NCBI GenBank assembly: GCA_017416465.1
Contig: JAFQCK010000098.1
Location: forward strand, 39,329 to 103,328
DNA: 64,000 bases
Direction of reading: 5' to 3'
From: Lachnospiraceae bacterium
GTDB lineage: Bacteria; Bacillota; Clostridia; Lachnospirales; Lachnospiraceae
Below the pieces are notes generated by a model that searched no databases, was not told where the DNA came from, and was given only the letters and a program-made list of their open reading frames with translations. Within the stretch, counting starts at the first letter, position 1; every line of letters begins with the position of its first letter. The translations under genes were made by a program, and so were the position numbers. Shown here one piece after another: positions 7,729-15,777 of the stretch.

Positions 7729-8982
7729 CTACATCGCTGCCGATTCTCCAGCTAATTTTCCGGTTGACCATGCTATTTGTAAATTATATCCTCCTGTATA
7801 TGCATCTACATCTATCATTTCTCCTGCTATATAAAGGTTTTTAACTATTTTAGATTCCATAGTAGTAGGATTTATTTCTTTAACATCTATTCCTCCGGAG
7901 GTTATTATAGCTTCATTAAATCCTCTTAGCGATGTTATTGTCATTGTAAATTCTTTTAAAGCCTTAATCAAACTCTGTCTTTCTTCCTTAGATATTGTAT
8001 TAACTTTTTTATAAGGGTCTATCTTACAATAATCTATTATAACAGAAATTAATTTTTTAGGTATTAATTTATCCAATGCATTTCTAAAATCTTTATTAAT
8101 ACACTCACTAAAATCTCTTAAAATTCTTTCATCTAATTGACTTTCATTAAGCGCAGGCTTTAAATCAATTTTTAAAATAATATTATTATTCTTTAGTTTC
8201 TTTCCAATAGTACTGCTTGCACTTAGAATAACCGGACCACTTACTCCAAAATGAGTAAATAACATTTCCCCAAATTCACTATATATTGGTTTTTTTCGAC
8301 CTTCTTCATAAAAATTAACAGATATATTTTTTAATGATAATCCCTGTAAATCTTTAGCAAATTCTTCTAAAACATTCATTGGTACAAGTGCCGGTCTTAA
8401 ATCAGTAATTGTATGACCATATTTTTCAATAATCTTCATACCTTTTCCATCTGACCCTGTAACCGGATAAGATATACCACCTGTTGCAATTATAACTTTA
8501 TCAAAATTTTGTTTTGAACCATCAGATAAAACTACACCTGAAACCTCATTATCTTTTACAATCAAATCATTTACATCTGTATTATATTCAATCTTTACCC
8601 CTTGATTTTTAAGACTCTTCTTAAGCGTATTAATTACATCTGATGAATGGTCTGAAAGTGGAAACACTCTATTTCCTCTTTCAACTTTTAGTTTTAATCC
8701 TTCATTTTCAAAAAAATTCATTACATCATCATTTGTATATGAATATAATGCACTGTATAAAAATTTTTTATTTGTTACAATATTCGCAAAAATATTTTCC
8801 ATATCAGATGAATTAGTAATATTACATCTTCCTTTTCCTGTTATAAATAATTTTTTTCCAACTTTATCATTTTTTTCAAATACAGTTACATCTGCATTAT
8901 TTATAGCACTATAATAAGCAGCCATCATTCCTGCCGGTCCTGCACCGATAACTGCAACCTTTTTTGTATTCATAACTGTCAC
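7729..8982 (-). CDS. BaiN/HI0933-family NAD(P)/FAD-dependent oxidoreductase
   Basis: A 417-residue flavoprotein. The FAD-binding Rossmann motif VAVIGAGPAGMMAAYYSA starts near residue 9. VGKKLFITGKGRCNITNSS near residue 42 is the HI0933 signature, and the closing GEMIDVDAYTGGYNLQIAWSTG is the second flavin motif. Members include BaiN, proposed to reduce bile acid intermediates, and RdsA-like proteins; the substrate here cannot be told. The start is GTG at 8982 with AAAGGA about six bases upstream, or ATG at 8973. It begins 9 bases after the RpiR stop and ends 11 bases before cmk. Confidence 0.88.
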   Translation of the reverse strand: MTVMNTKKVAVIGAGPAGMMAAYYSAINNADVTVFEKNDKVGKKLFITGKGRCNITNSSDMENIFANIVTNKKFLYSALYSYTNDDVMNFFENEGLKLKVERGNRVFPLSDHSSDVINTLKKSLKNQGVKIEYNTDVNDLIVKDNEVSGVVLSDGSKQNFDKVIIATGGISYPVTGSDGKGMKIIEKYGHTITDLRPALVPMNVLEEFAKDLQGLSLKNISVNFYEEGRKKPIYSEFGEMLFTHFGVSGPVILSASSTIGKKLKNNNIILKIDLKPALNESQLDERILRDFSECINKDFRNALDKLIPKKLISVIIDYCKIDPYKKVNTISKEERQSLIKALKEFTMTITSLRGFNEAIITSGGIDVKEINPTTMESKIVKNLYIAGEMIDVDAYTGGYNLQIAWSTGKLAGESAAM

Positions 8983-8991
8983 ATAATCCTT

Positions 8992-9897
8992 TCATTCTTC
9001 AATTAATGCCACTTCACTTTCAGCATAATTTATCTCATCATTAGAATAAATCTGATAATCTTCCCACAGATTTTCTAACATATCAAGCTTATTAGTTACT
9101 TCCTTTGGTTTCTTCATAAATAATGTTACTATAAGTGCATTAATAACACTTAATGGTGCTACCAAAGAATCAACTACCGTAGCCATCTCACTTCTTGCCA
9201 AAAGATTACAAGACGAATACAAATTAATAGGAGAGTTAACGTCATCTGTTACGGAAATAACCTTAGCATTCCTATTGTTAGCAAATTCCATTGCCTTAAG
9301 CGTTCTCATTGAATATCTTGGAAAGCTTATTCCAATCAACACATCTTTTTCATTAATATTTATCAATTGCTCAAATATCTCACTAGCATTATTAGTTCCA
9401 ACTAAGCATACATCTTCAAACATAAGATTTAAATAAAACCCTAAAAATTGCGCTAATGGTAAACAACTTCTTATACCTATTATGTATATTTTTCTGGCAT
9501 TCATTATACTTTCAACCGCTTCATCAAAAGCAGACTTAGACAAAGATTCCATTGTAAGCTTTATCTTGTTAGCATCAGAAAGCATTACAGAATTAAGCAC
9601 TTCTTCTTTTGTCATATCAGAAGATTCTATCTCAATTCTATCGACAAATTTAAGTTTCTCTTTCACCACATCTTCTAATGCTTTGTGAAATTCAGGAAAA
9701 CCACTATATCCAAGTAACGATGCAAATCTAACAGTAGTTGATTCACTTACTCCAACTGTTTTTCCAAGCTTTGCAGCTGTTAAAAACACTGCAGAATCAC
9801 TATTGGATGTTATGTATTTTGCAAGTTTTTTTTGCCCTTTACTCATAACTTCATAATGTTCTTTTATTCTGCTGATTAAATCTATTTTTTTATCCAT
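8992..9897 (-). CDS. RpiR/MurR-family transcriptional regulator
   Basis: N-terminal HTH_6 DNA-binding domain (residues 1-75, with KLGKTVGVSESTTVRFASLLGYSGFPEF) followed by a SIS sugar-isomerase-like ligand domain (residues 110-250, with IYIIGIRSCLPLAQFLG). RpiR regulators sense phosphosugars and control sugar or amino-sugar catabolism; the ligand here is unknown. I chose ATG at 9897. The promoter at 9947-9975 predicts a transcript start near 9940, which excludes the longer frame from 9939. It leads a unit with the flavoprotein and cmk. Confidence 0.87.
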   Translation of the reverse strand: MDKKIDLISRIKEHYEVMSKGQKKLAKYITSNSDSAVFLTAAKLGKTVGVSESTTVRFASLLGYSGFPEFHKALEDVVKEKLKFVDRIEIESSDMTKEEVLNSVMLSDANKIKLTMESLSKSAFDEAVESIMNARKIYIIGIRSCLPLAQFLGFYLNLMFEDVCLVGTNNASEIFEQLININEKDVLIGISFPRYSMRTLKAMEFANNRNAKVISVTDDVNSPINLYSSCNLLARSEMATVVDSLVAPLSVINALIVTLFMKKPKEVTNKLDMLENLWEDYQIYSNDEINYAESEVALIEE

Positions 9898-9946
9898 CTT
9901 ATATTTCGTCCTTACACCCTTTTCATATTCATTTTTCACTCATTCT

Positions 9947-9975
9947 ATAATCACATATTCACTCATTTTTGTCAA
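9947..9975 (-). promoter_or_regulatory. Sigma-A-type promoter for the RpiR gene
   Basis: -35 TTGACA (9970-9975), 17-base spacer, -10 GATTAT (9947-9952), read on the minus strand. The consensus -35 is strong and the -10 is weak. Confidence 0.6.
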
Positions 9976-10089
9976 GAAAAGATGGGAGGGATTGCTTTAT
10001 AAGTGACCAATTTTCAAAACTATTTATGTCCTTTATTTCATTCAAAAAATATAGTTTACATATAAAAAAGCAAATTTCCTATATAATAA

Positions 10090-10118
10090 GAAAAGTTACC
10101 CGTAAAGGATAACTTTTC
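10090..10118 (-). terminator. Terminator of the decarboxylase cluster
   Basis: Arms GAAAAGTTA (10090-10098) and TAACTTTTC (10110-10118) with two further C-G pairs inside. The minus strand continues with TTTTCTTATTATAT. It is the last of three hairpins after oadA. Confidence 0.7.
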
Positions 10119-10166
10119 TTTATAATCACACTATTTACTTCGGAAAATTCACTTTAGCGAATTCTT

Positions 10167-10190
10167 ATGTGAATACTTTAGTATTCACAT
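10167..10190 (-). repeat. Perfect palindromic hairpin directly after oadA
   Basis: 10-base arms ATGTGAATAC and GTATTCACAT with a four-base loop, two bases from the oadA stop. A second, weaker hairpin (AATTCGC...GTGAATT) lies at 10143-10164. Neither has a U tract, so they may protect the 3' end of the mRNA rather than terminate it. Confidence 0.6.
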
Positions 10191-10192
10191 TG

Positions 10193-11605
10193 TTAAGCAG
10201 GATATGTTCCGTTCTTTGTATCAGCTACACTTGTATCCACTTTTGTCTGCTGTGCTTCTCTATATTTGAAGAAGTCTGTTGCTACCTGTGGGAATAAAGC
10301 ATATGATAATACGTCTTCGTCCTGCTGTGAATACTGTGCAATTTCTTTCTTATAGTTTTCAAGCTGTGGCTCAATTAAATCAGCCGGTCTGCAAGTGATA
10401 GGTTCAACATCACCAATACACTTCTTCTGAACTTCTTTATCAAATGGTTTAACTGTCTTACCAAATTCACCACTTAATACTTTCTTAGATTCTTTTGTTA
10501 CCATCTTGTATCTCTCACCCTGTAATACATTTAATACAGCCTGAGTACCAACAATCTGTGATGATGGTGTAACAAGCGGTGGTTCACCAAAGTCTTTTCT
10601 AACCTTTGGAATTTCCTCAAGAACTTCATAATATTTATCTTCTGCATTAGCTTCTTTAAGCTGTGATACAAGGTTAGATAACATTCCACCAGGTACCTGA
10701 TAAAGTAATGTCTTAATATTAACACCCATAACCTTAGGATTAAGTAATCCACTCTTAAGAGCTTCTTCCTGAATAGGTCTGAAGTAGTCTGCGATTTCTG
10801 CTAAAACATTCTGGTCATAACCTGTATCGTATGGTGTTCCCTTAAATGTTTCAACCATAACTTCTGTAGCAGGCTGGCTTGTTCCCATTGAGAATGGAGA
10901 CATAGCTGTATCAATAACATCTACACCTGCTTCTACAGCCTTTAAGTAAGTCATTGATGCAACACCAGATGTGTAATGTGTATGAAGCTGGATTGGAAGC
11001 TTTGTACCTTCCTTTAAAGCCTGAACTAATTCTGTAGCCTGATATGGAAGTAAAAGTCCTGCCATATCTTTGATACAGATAGAATCTGCACCCATATCTT
11101 CAATCTTCTTAGCTGTCTCTTTCCAATAATCAAGAGTATACGCATCACCAAGAGTATATGATAATGCAATCTGTGCATGTCCGTTTTCTTTCTTTGAAGC
11201 ATTAACTGCTGTCTTTAAATTATCAAGGTCATTAAAACAGTCAAAAATTCTAATGATATCAATACCATTTGCAATTGATTTCTGAACGAAGTATTCAACA
11301 ACATCATCTGCATAATGGTTATATCCTAAGATGTTCTGACCTCTGAATAACATCTGTAATTTTGTATTCTTAAATCCGTCTCTTAATTTTCTAAGTCTTT
11401 CCCATGGGTCTTCTTTTAAAAATCTAAGTGATGCATCAAATGTAGCTCCACCCCAACATTCTACAGAATGATAACCAACTTTATCCATTTTATCGATAAT
11501 AGGCAACATCTGCTCTGTTGTCATTCTTGTGGCAATGAGTGACTGATGTGCATCTCTAAGAACTGTTTCTGTAATTTTAATTGGTTTCTTAACCTGTTCT
11601 GCCAT
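10193..11605 (-). CDS. oadA: Oxaloacetate decarboxylase alpha subunit / pyruvate carboxyltransferase domain
   Basis: Transfers the carboxyl group between oxaloacetate/pyruvate and protein-bound biotin. The DRE-TIM barrel carries LRDAHQSL near residue 17, MLFRGQNILGY, the HxH metal site in LPIQLHTHYTSG near residue 205, and CIKDMAGLL with the expected carbamylated Lys. The conserved C-terminal PYC/OADA domain follows (residues 310-450). At 470 residues it lacks the biotinyl domain of enterobacterial OadA; that function is supplied by the separate carrier at 12891. It is the last gene of a five-gene decarboxylase cluster. RBS AAGGAAA, start ATG 11605. Confidence 0.92.
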   Translation of the reverse strand: MAEQVKKPIKITETVLRDAHQSLIATRMTTEQMLPIIDKMDKVGYHSVECWGGATFDASLRFLKEDPWERLRKLRDGFKNTKLQMLFRGQNILGYNHYADDVVEYFVQKSIANGIDIIRIFDCFNDLDNLKTAVNASKKENGHAQIALSYTLGDAYTLDYWKETAKKIEDMGADSICIKDMAGLLLPYQATELVQALKEGTKLPIQLHTHYTSGVASMTYLKAVEAGVDVIDTAMSPFSMGTSQPATEVMVETFKGTPYDTGYDQNVLAEIADYFRPIQEEALKSGLLNPKVMGVNIKTLLYQVPGGMLSNLVSQLKEANAEDKYYEVLEEIPKVRKDFGEPPLVTPSSQIVGTQAVLNVLQGERYKMVTKESKKVLSGEFGKTVKPFDKEVQKKCIGDVEPITCRPADLIEPQLENYKKEIAQYSQQDEDVLSYALFPQVATDFFKYREAQQTKVDTSVADTKNGTYPA

Positions 11606-11698
11606 AATATATATTTCCTTTCCTGTATATTTGATTTTGATATAAAAAATCCCTATATATTGTGTGTTTTAAAAACACACATATTCAAAATATTTATC

Positions 11699-12853
11699 TT
11701 ATACACCAATTCCGAATATAGCCATAAATGTACCTGCTGCTACTGCAGTACCTATAACACCGGCAACATTTGGCCCCATAGCATGCATAAGAAGGAAGTT
11801 AGTAGGGTCTGCCTCTGCACCAACCTTTTGTGATACTCTGGCTGCCATAGGAACTGCCGATACACCTGCTGAACCAATAAGAGGATTAATCTTTCCTTTT
11901 GTAATAACACACATAAGCTTACCAATTAATACACCCATAGCTGTACCAAATGCAAACGCAACAAGACCAAGTACAACAATCTTAATAGTATTTAAATTAA
12001 GGAATGCTTCAGCACTTGTTGTAGCACCAACACTAGTACCAAGAAGGATAACTACGATGTACATAAGTGCATTTGATGCTGTTTCTGTAAGCTGTTTTAC
12101 AACTCCACATTCTCTGAATAAATTACCAAGCATAAGCATACCTACAAGCGGAGCTGTTGTTGGAAGAATCAAACATACAACAACTGTAATTACTATAGGG
12201 AATAAGATTTTCTCTAATTTAGAAACAGGCCTTAACTGTTCCATCTTAATCTTACGTTCTTTTTCTGTTGTTAAAAGTTTCATAATTGGTGGCTGAATAA
12301 TTGGAACTAATGACATATATGAATATGCTGCCACCGCAATAGGTCCCATTAATGAAGTCTGACCAAGTTTACCTGCAAGGAATATTGATGTAGGACCATC
12401 AGCACCACCGATAATTGAAATAGCTGCTGCCGCCTTATCATTGAATCCCATAAATATTGCAAGGAAGTAAGCAATATATATACCAAACTGTGCAGCTGCA
12501 CCTAAAAGGAAACATTTAGGGTTAGCAATTAAAGGACCAAAGTCCGTCATCGCACCAACTCCTAAGAAGATAAGAGAAGGTAAAATACTCCATTCATCTA
12601 ATAAGTAAAAATAATGTAATAAACCACCTACACCGTTTCCTGATTCTTCCGATGAAAGCATGATATCAGGATAAATATTAACCAAAAGCATACCAAATGC
12701 AATTGGAACAAGCAAAAGTGGTTCATACTCTTTAGCTATTGCAAGATACAAAAATACTAACGCCACTGCAATCATAACATAGTTACCCCATGTTAAATTA
12801 AAGAACGCTGTCTGATGCAATAGATTTCCGAGTGTATCAAGAATATAATCCAT
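11699..12853 (-). CDS. oadB: Na+-translocating decarboxylase beta subunit
   Basis: Membrane subunit that decarboxylates carboxybiotin and couples this to Na+ export. It has 384 residues with about ten transmembrane segments. The family motif SIIGGADGPTSIFLA near residue 150 holds the conserved Asp. The C-terminal PLIGSAGVSAVPMAARV and NFLLMHAMGPNVAGVIG segments are also characteristic of OadB/MmdB/GcdB. Sequence alone does not tell which decarboxylase it serves. It lies between the biotin carrier and oadA. Confidence 0.94.
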   Translation of the reverse strand: MDYILDTLGNLLHQTAFFNLTWGNYVMIAVALVFLYLAIAKEYEPLLLVPIAFGMLLVNIYPDIMLSSEESGNGVGGLLHYFYLLDEWSILPSLIFLGVGAMTDFGPLIANPKCFLLGAAAQFGIYIAYFLAIFMGFNDKAAAAISIIGGADGPTSIFLAGKLGQTSLMGPIAVAAYSYMSLVPIIQPPIMKLLTTEKERKIKMEQLRPVSKLEKILFPIVITVVVCLILPTTAPLVGMLMLGNLFRECGVVKQLTETASNALMYIVVILLGTSVGATTSAEAFLNLNTIKIVVLGLVAFAFGTAMGVLIGKLMCVITKGKINPLIGSAGVSAVPMAARVSQKVGAEADPTNFLLMHAMGPNVAGVIGTAVAAGTFMAIFGIGV

Positions 12854-12890
12854 TGTAAAGCCTCCTGTTCAATTTAATAGGTAACAATAA

Positions 12891-13259
12891 TTAGTTAAGT
12901 GTAGCTAAAACGTTTCCTGCTTCAACACTTGCACCTTCATTAATATTGATGCTTGCTACTGTTCCGTCCTGTGGAGCTACAATTTCATTTTCCATCTTCA
13001 TAGCTTCAAGAATCATAATTACATCACCTTTTTTAACTGCCTGTCCAACACTTGCTTTAACTGCAAGAATTTTACCAGGCATTGGTGCAGAAACTTTAAC
13101 TGAACCCTGTGCGCCTGTCTGTACCGGAGCCGCTTTCTTTGCAGTTACAACAGGCTTAGAAGCTACCGGTGCTGCTACTGGCGCAGAAGCTGCCCCACCT
13201 AATTCTTCAACTTCAACATCATATACATTTCCATTAACTGTAATTCTATAACTTTTCAT
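12891..13259 (-). CDS. Biotin carboxyl carrier protein (GcdC/MmdC-like)
   Basis: A 122-residue carrier that shuttles CO2 on biotin between carboxyltransferase and beta subunit. It has an N-terminal strand region (residues 1-20), an Ala/Pro/Val-rich flexible linker (20-50), and a biotinyl domain with LEAMKMENE. Lys88 is the expected biotinylated residue. Flexible Ala-Pro linkers are typical of sodium-pump carriers. It is encoded between the oadG-like gene and oadB. Confidence 0.93.
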   Translation of the reverse strand: MKSYRITVNGNVYDVEVEELGGAASAPVAAPVASKPVVTAKKAAPVQTGAQGSVKVSAPMPGKILAVKASVGQAVKKGDVIMILEAMKMENEIVAPQDGTVASININEGASVEAGNVLATLN

Positions 13260-13356
13260 TTTATAAACCTTTTTAGCAAATAAATTTGCATTTCCTTTCT
13301 TTTTAAAATTAGTCTTTATAACATAACCAACTATATTTCGTTAGTAAAAATTTGTT

Positions 13357-14166
13357 TTATATCCCTCTATTCCATTTTCTCTGTGGAACTCTCTTTATAG
13401 AACGAACTACAAATCCATCAGTTGTAGTCTGCTCCATTGCTGCAATTGCTGCTGTTATAACTGCAATAACTTCTAAATCATCAACTTCTTCTTCAATTTC
13501 TTCTTTTGTCTCAATCTGATTAATTGTAGTATCTATATGAGATTCAGTATTTCTATTCTTCTTATCTGCCAATGCTTTCTCAGCTTTATTAATATAGTTA
13601 AAAAGCGAAATAACAACACTCAAAAATGCTAAAACTACAACTACAACCCCCATACCTGTTACTGTATTAAGCCCTGCATTCTTCATCTTTTCAGCTAAAG
13701 AATATACACCTTCATATTTCATAGAAGTAATACTTAATTGTTCTTCAACAAGACCAAATACATATTCAATTTTAATATCTCTTTTCTTATACTGCGCTTT
13801 TGTAGAAATAACTACAGAATCTTCCGTAACAGTTATATCATATACAACTTCATCTTTATCATTTTTATAAAAGCCAACATATTCTCCAGCTTCTTCAGAA
13901 GCATTATAAATCTGTTCCAAGCCATTACGTAACACCGCCTGAACAGGATCTTTCTCATCATAAGTTTCCTTTGCAGTTTCTATCTCTTCCTTAGTCCACT
14001 CAGACACTAATTCAGTATTGCTTACAATAAGATTAATTAATTCCTCTTCTTTATATTCAAATGGAGCTTCTGTCTTTCCTTTTTCTTCTTTTTCTCCACA
14101 AGCTGTCATTACTAAAGCAAGGGTAAGAACGCAGATAAGTAATACCAGTTTTTTTAACTTCTTCAT
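13357..14166 (-). CDS. OadG-like decarboxylase gamma subunit with lipoprotein N-terminus
   Basis: About 269 residues. The N-terminus is a lipoprotein signal (KKLKKLVLLICVLTLALVMT then Cys), so the first domain (residues 25-150, acidic) should lie outside the membrane. A single transmembrane helix follows near residue 170 (GVVVVVLAFLSVVISLFNYI), then an acidic cytoplasmic linker (KEEIEEEVDDLE). The C-terminal VIAAITAAIAA-type helix and the FVVRSIKRVPQRKW tail resemble OadG/gamma subunits that hold the complex together. Classical OadG is under 100 residues, so the extracytoplasmic domain is an addition. Start ATG 14166, with AGAGG eight bases upstream, is preferred over GTG 14175. Confidence 0.78.
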   Translation of the reverse strand: MKKLKKLVLLICVLTLALVMTACGEKEEKGKTEAPFEYKEEELINLIVSNTELVSEWTKEEIETAKETYDEKDPVQAVLRNGLEQIYNASEEAGEYVGFYKNDKDEVVYDITVTEDSVVISTKAQYKKRDIKIEYVFGLVEEQLSITSMKYEGVYSLAEKMKNAGLNTVTGMGVVVVVLAFLSVVISLFNYINKAEKALADKKNRNTESHIDTTINQIETKEEIEEEVDDLEVIAVITAAIAAMEQTTTDGFVVRSIKRVPQRKWNRGI

Positions 14167-14181
14167 GCTATTCACCTCTCA

Positions 14182-15591
14182 CTATACTGTTCCATGTTTT
14201 TTAGCAGGACGTTCCTCTCTCTTTGTGAGTAACATTTCTACAGCACCTATGAGATACTTTCTTGTATCTTCAGGTTCAATAATAGTATCAACATATCCTC
14301 TTGCAGCTGCTGAATCAACACTTAACTGAAGTTTGTTATATTCGTCTGCTTTATTAGAAATCATTTCATTAGCATTGTCTGCCTTAGCAATCTCATCTGC
14401 ATAAATAATCTTAGCAGCTGATTCAGCATTCATCATACCAATCTTGGCATCACTCCATGCATAAACCATATCAGCACCTATAGACTTACTATTCATAACT
14501 ACATAAGCGCTTCCTATAGCATTAGCTGTTATAACATTAACCTTAGGTGTAGTTGCATTTGCAAATGCATATGTAAGTTTTGCTGTAGCTTTAGCAAGCT
14601 TCTTTTCTTCACACATTGTTGTGTCATAACCTGTAACATTTGTAAATGATACAACCGGGATACTAAATGCATCACAAAGGTTAACAAACTCAGCCGCCTT
14701 AACTGCACCCTTTGATGTAAGTAAATCTGCATTATTAGCTACAACACCAACTGTATTACCATTTAATTTAATAAGACCTGTTACCATATCAGTTGCATAA
14801 TCTTTCTTTGTCTCAAAGAAAATTCCATTATCTGCAACCATCTGAATCATAGTCTGTACGTCATCAACTGATGAATCTATACCAGTACAAGCTCTGTTTA
14901 AATCATCTGTGCAGTCTTCATAACCAAATGTATCTTCACAGTTAGCAGGAAGCATTCCTACAAGGTCTCTGATTTTTGCAAGAACATCTGCCTCTTCTCC
15001 TGTGTAATCAACATTACCTGCTTCTTCGCTCTGGAACTTAGCTGAAGCCGAATCACATTTTTCTGTATAATTACCATCTATAACATTTGGTGAATTAACG
15101 AATAACTTAGCACTATCTTCCATTAATACAAAATCTGATAACTGTGAAACAACTGCAAGTCCACCACCACAATTACCAAAAACTGCTGTAATCTGTGGAA
15201 TTACGCCTGATGCAAGTGACTGTTTTAAATAAATCTCTCCAAAAGCATTCAATGCATCTGTTGCTTCCTCAAGTCTTAAACCTGCACAATCTACAAGTCC
15301 AATTACAGGTGCACCCATCTTTAATGCCATATCATAGATATTAACAATTTTCTTCGCATGCATTTCTCCAATAGAACCACCAAGTACCGCTTTGTCCTGA
15401 CTATAAACATAAACCATCTCTCCGTTTATAAGTCCATAGCCTGTCACAACACCATCCGCAGGGGTTTCTTTTTCTGCCATGTTAAAATCTGTATTTCTTG
15501 CTCTTACAAGACTTCCGATTTCAACGAAACTATTATCATCAAGTAAATTTTCTATTCTCTCTCTTGATGACATCTTTGATGTACTACTCAT
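14182..15591 (-). CDS. mmdA: Acyl-CoA carboxyltransferase (methylmalonyl-CoA decarboxylase alpha type)
   Basis: A 469-residue carboxyltransferase of the propionyl/methylmalonyl/glutaconyl-CoA family with two crotonase-like halves. Visible motifs are SQDKAVLGGSIGEMHAKKI near residue 65, LVDCAGLRLEEATDAL near residue 100, VFGNCGGGLAVVSQLSD and SFTNVTGYDTT. It removes the carboxyl group of a malonyl-type CoA and passes it to biotin; the acyl group cannot be decided from sequence. It opens the five-gene cluster, with GGAGG before ATG 15591. A perfect palindrome sits in its upstream region. Confidence 0.88.
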   Translation of the reverse strand: MSSTSKMSSRERIENLLDDNSFVEIGSLVRARNTDFNMAEKETPADGVVTGYGLINGEMVYVYSQDKAVLGGSIGEMHAKKIVNIYDMALKMGAPVIGLVDCAGLRLEEATDALNAFGEIYLKQSLASGVIPQITAVFGNCGGGLAVVSQLSDFVLMEDSAKLFVNSPNVIDGNYTEKCDSASAKFQSEEAGNVDYTGEEADVLAKIRDLVGMLPANCEDTFGYEDCTDDLNRACTGIDSSVDDVQTMIQMVADNGIFFETKKDYATDMVTGLIKLNGNTVGVVANNADLLTSKGAVKAAEFVNLCDAFSIPVVSFTNVTGYDTTMCEEKKLAKATAKLTYAFANATTPKVNVITANAIGSAYVVMNSKSIGADMVYAWSDAKIGMMNAESAAKIIYADEIAKADNANEMISNKADEYNKLQLSVDSAAARGYVDTIIEPEDTRKYLIGAVEMLLTKREERPAKKHGTV

Positions 15592-15624
15592 CTTCTAAAC
15601 CTCCGTTTTTTATATATTAACGCT

Positions 15625-15640
15625 ATACAATATATTGTAT
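15625..15640. promoter_or_regulatory. Perfect 16-base palindrome upstream of mmdA, candidate operator
   Basis: ATACAATATATTGTAT lies 34 bases before the mmdA start. A TTTACA (-35-like, 15648-15653 on the minus strand) stands just upstream, so the palindrome would overlap the -10 region. Symmetric AT-rich sites like this are typical of dimeric repressors. The regulator is unknown. Confidence 0.45.
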
Positions 15641-15711
15641 TTCGCGTGTAAAGCAGTATGTATATTTTGATAAAATCCAAATCTCTGCCGATTATAATTG
15701 TATTACGTTAA

Positions 15712-15761
15712 CAAAAAAAAAGCAAGGATTATTTAGTTTCTTTACCAAATCTTATCCTTGC
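15712..15761 (-). terminator. Terminator of the DD-carboxypeptidase gene
   Basis: Arms GCAAGGAT (15722-15729) and ATCCTTGC (15754-15761); the minus strand continues with a run of nine U. Confidence 0.85.
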
Positions 15762-15777
15762 ATAAATCCATTATTAT

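Noticed and set aside
12946-13251. Plus-strand open frame of 101 codons opposite the biotin carrier gene
   Set aside because: It is the complement of the Ala/Pro-rich linker and biotinyl domain; codon pattern and lack of a ribosome site mark it as a shadow.
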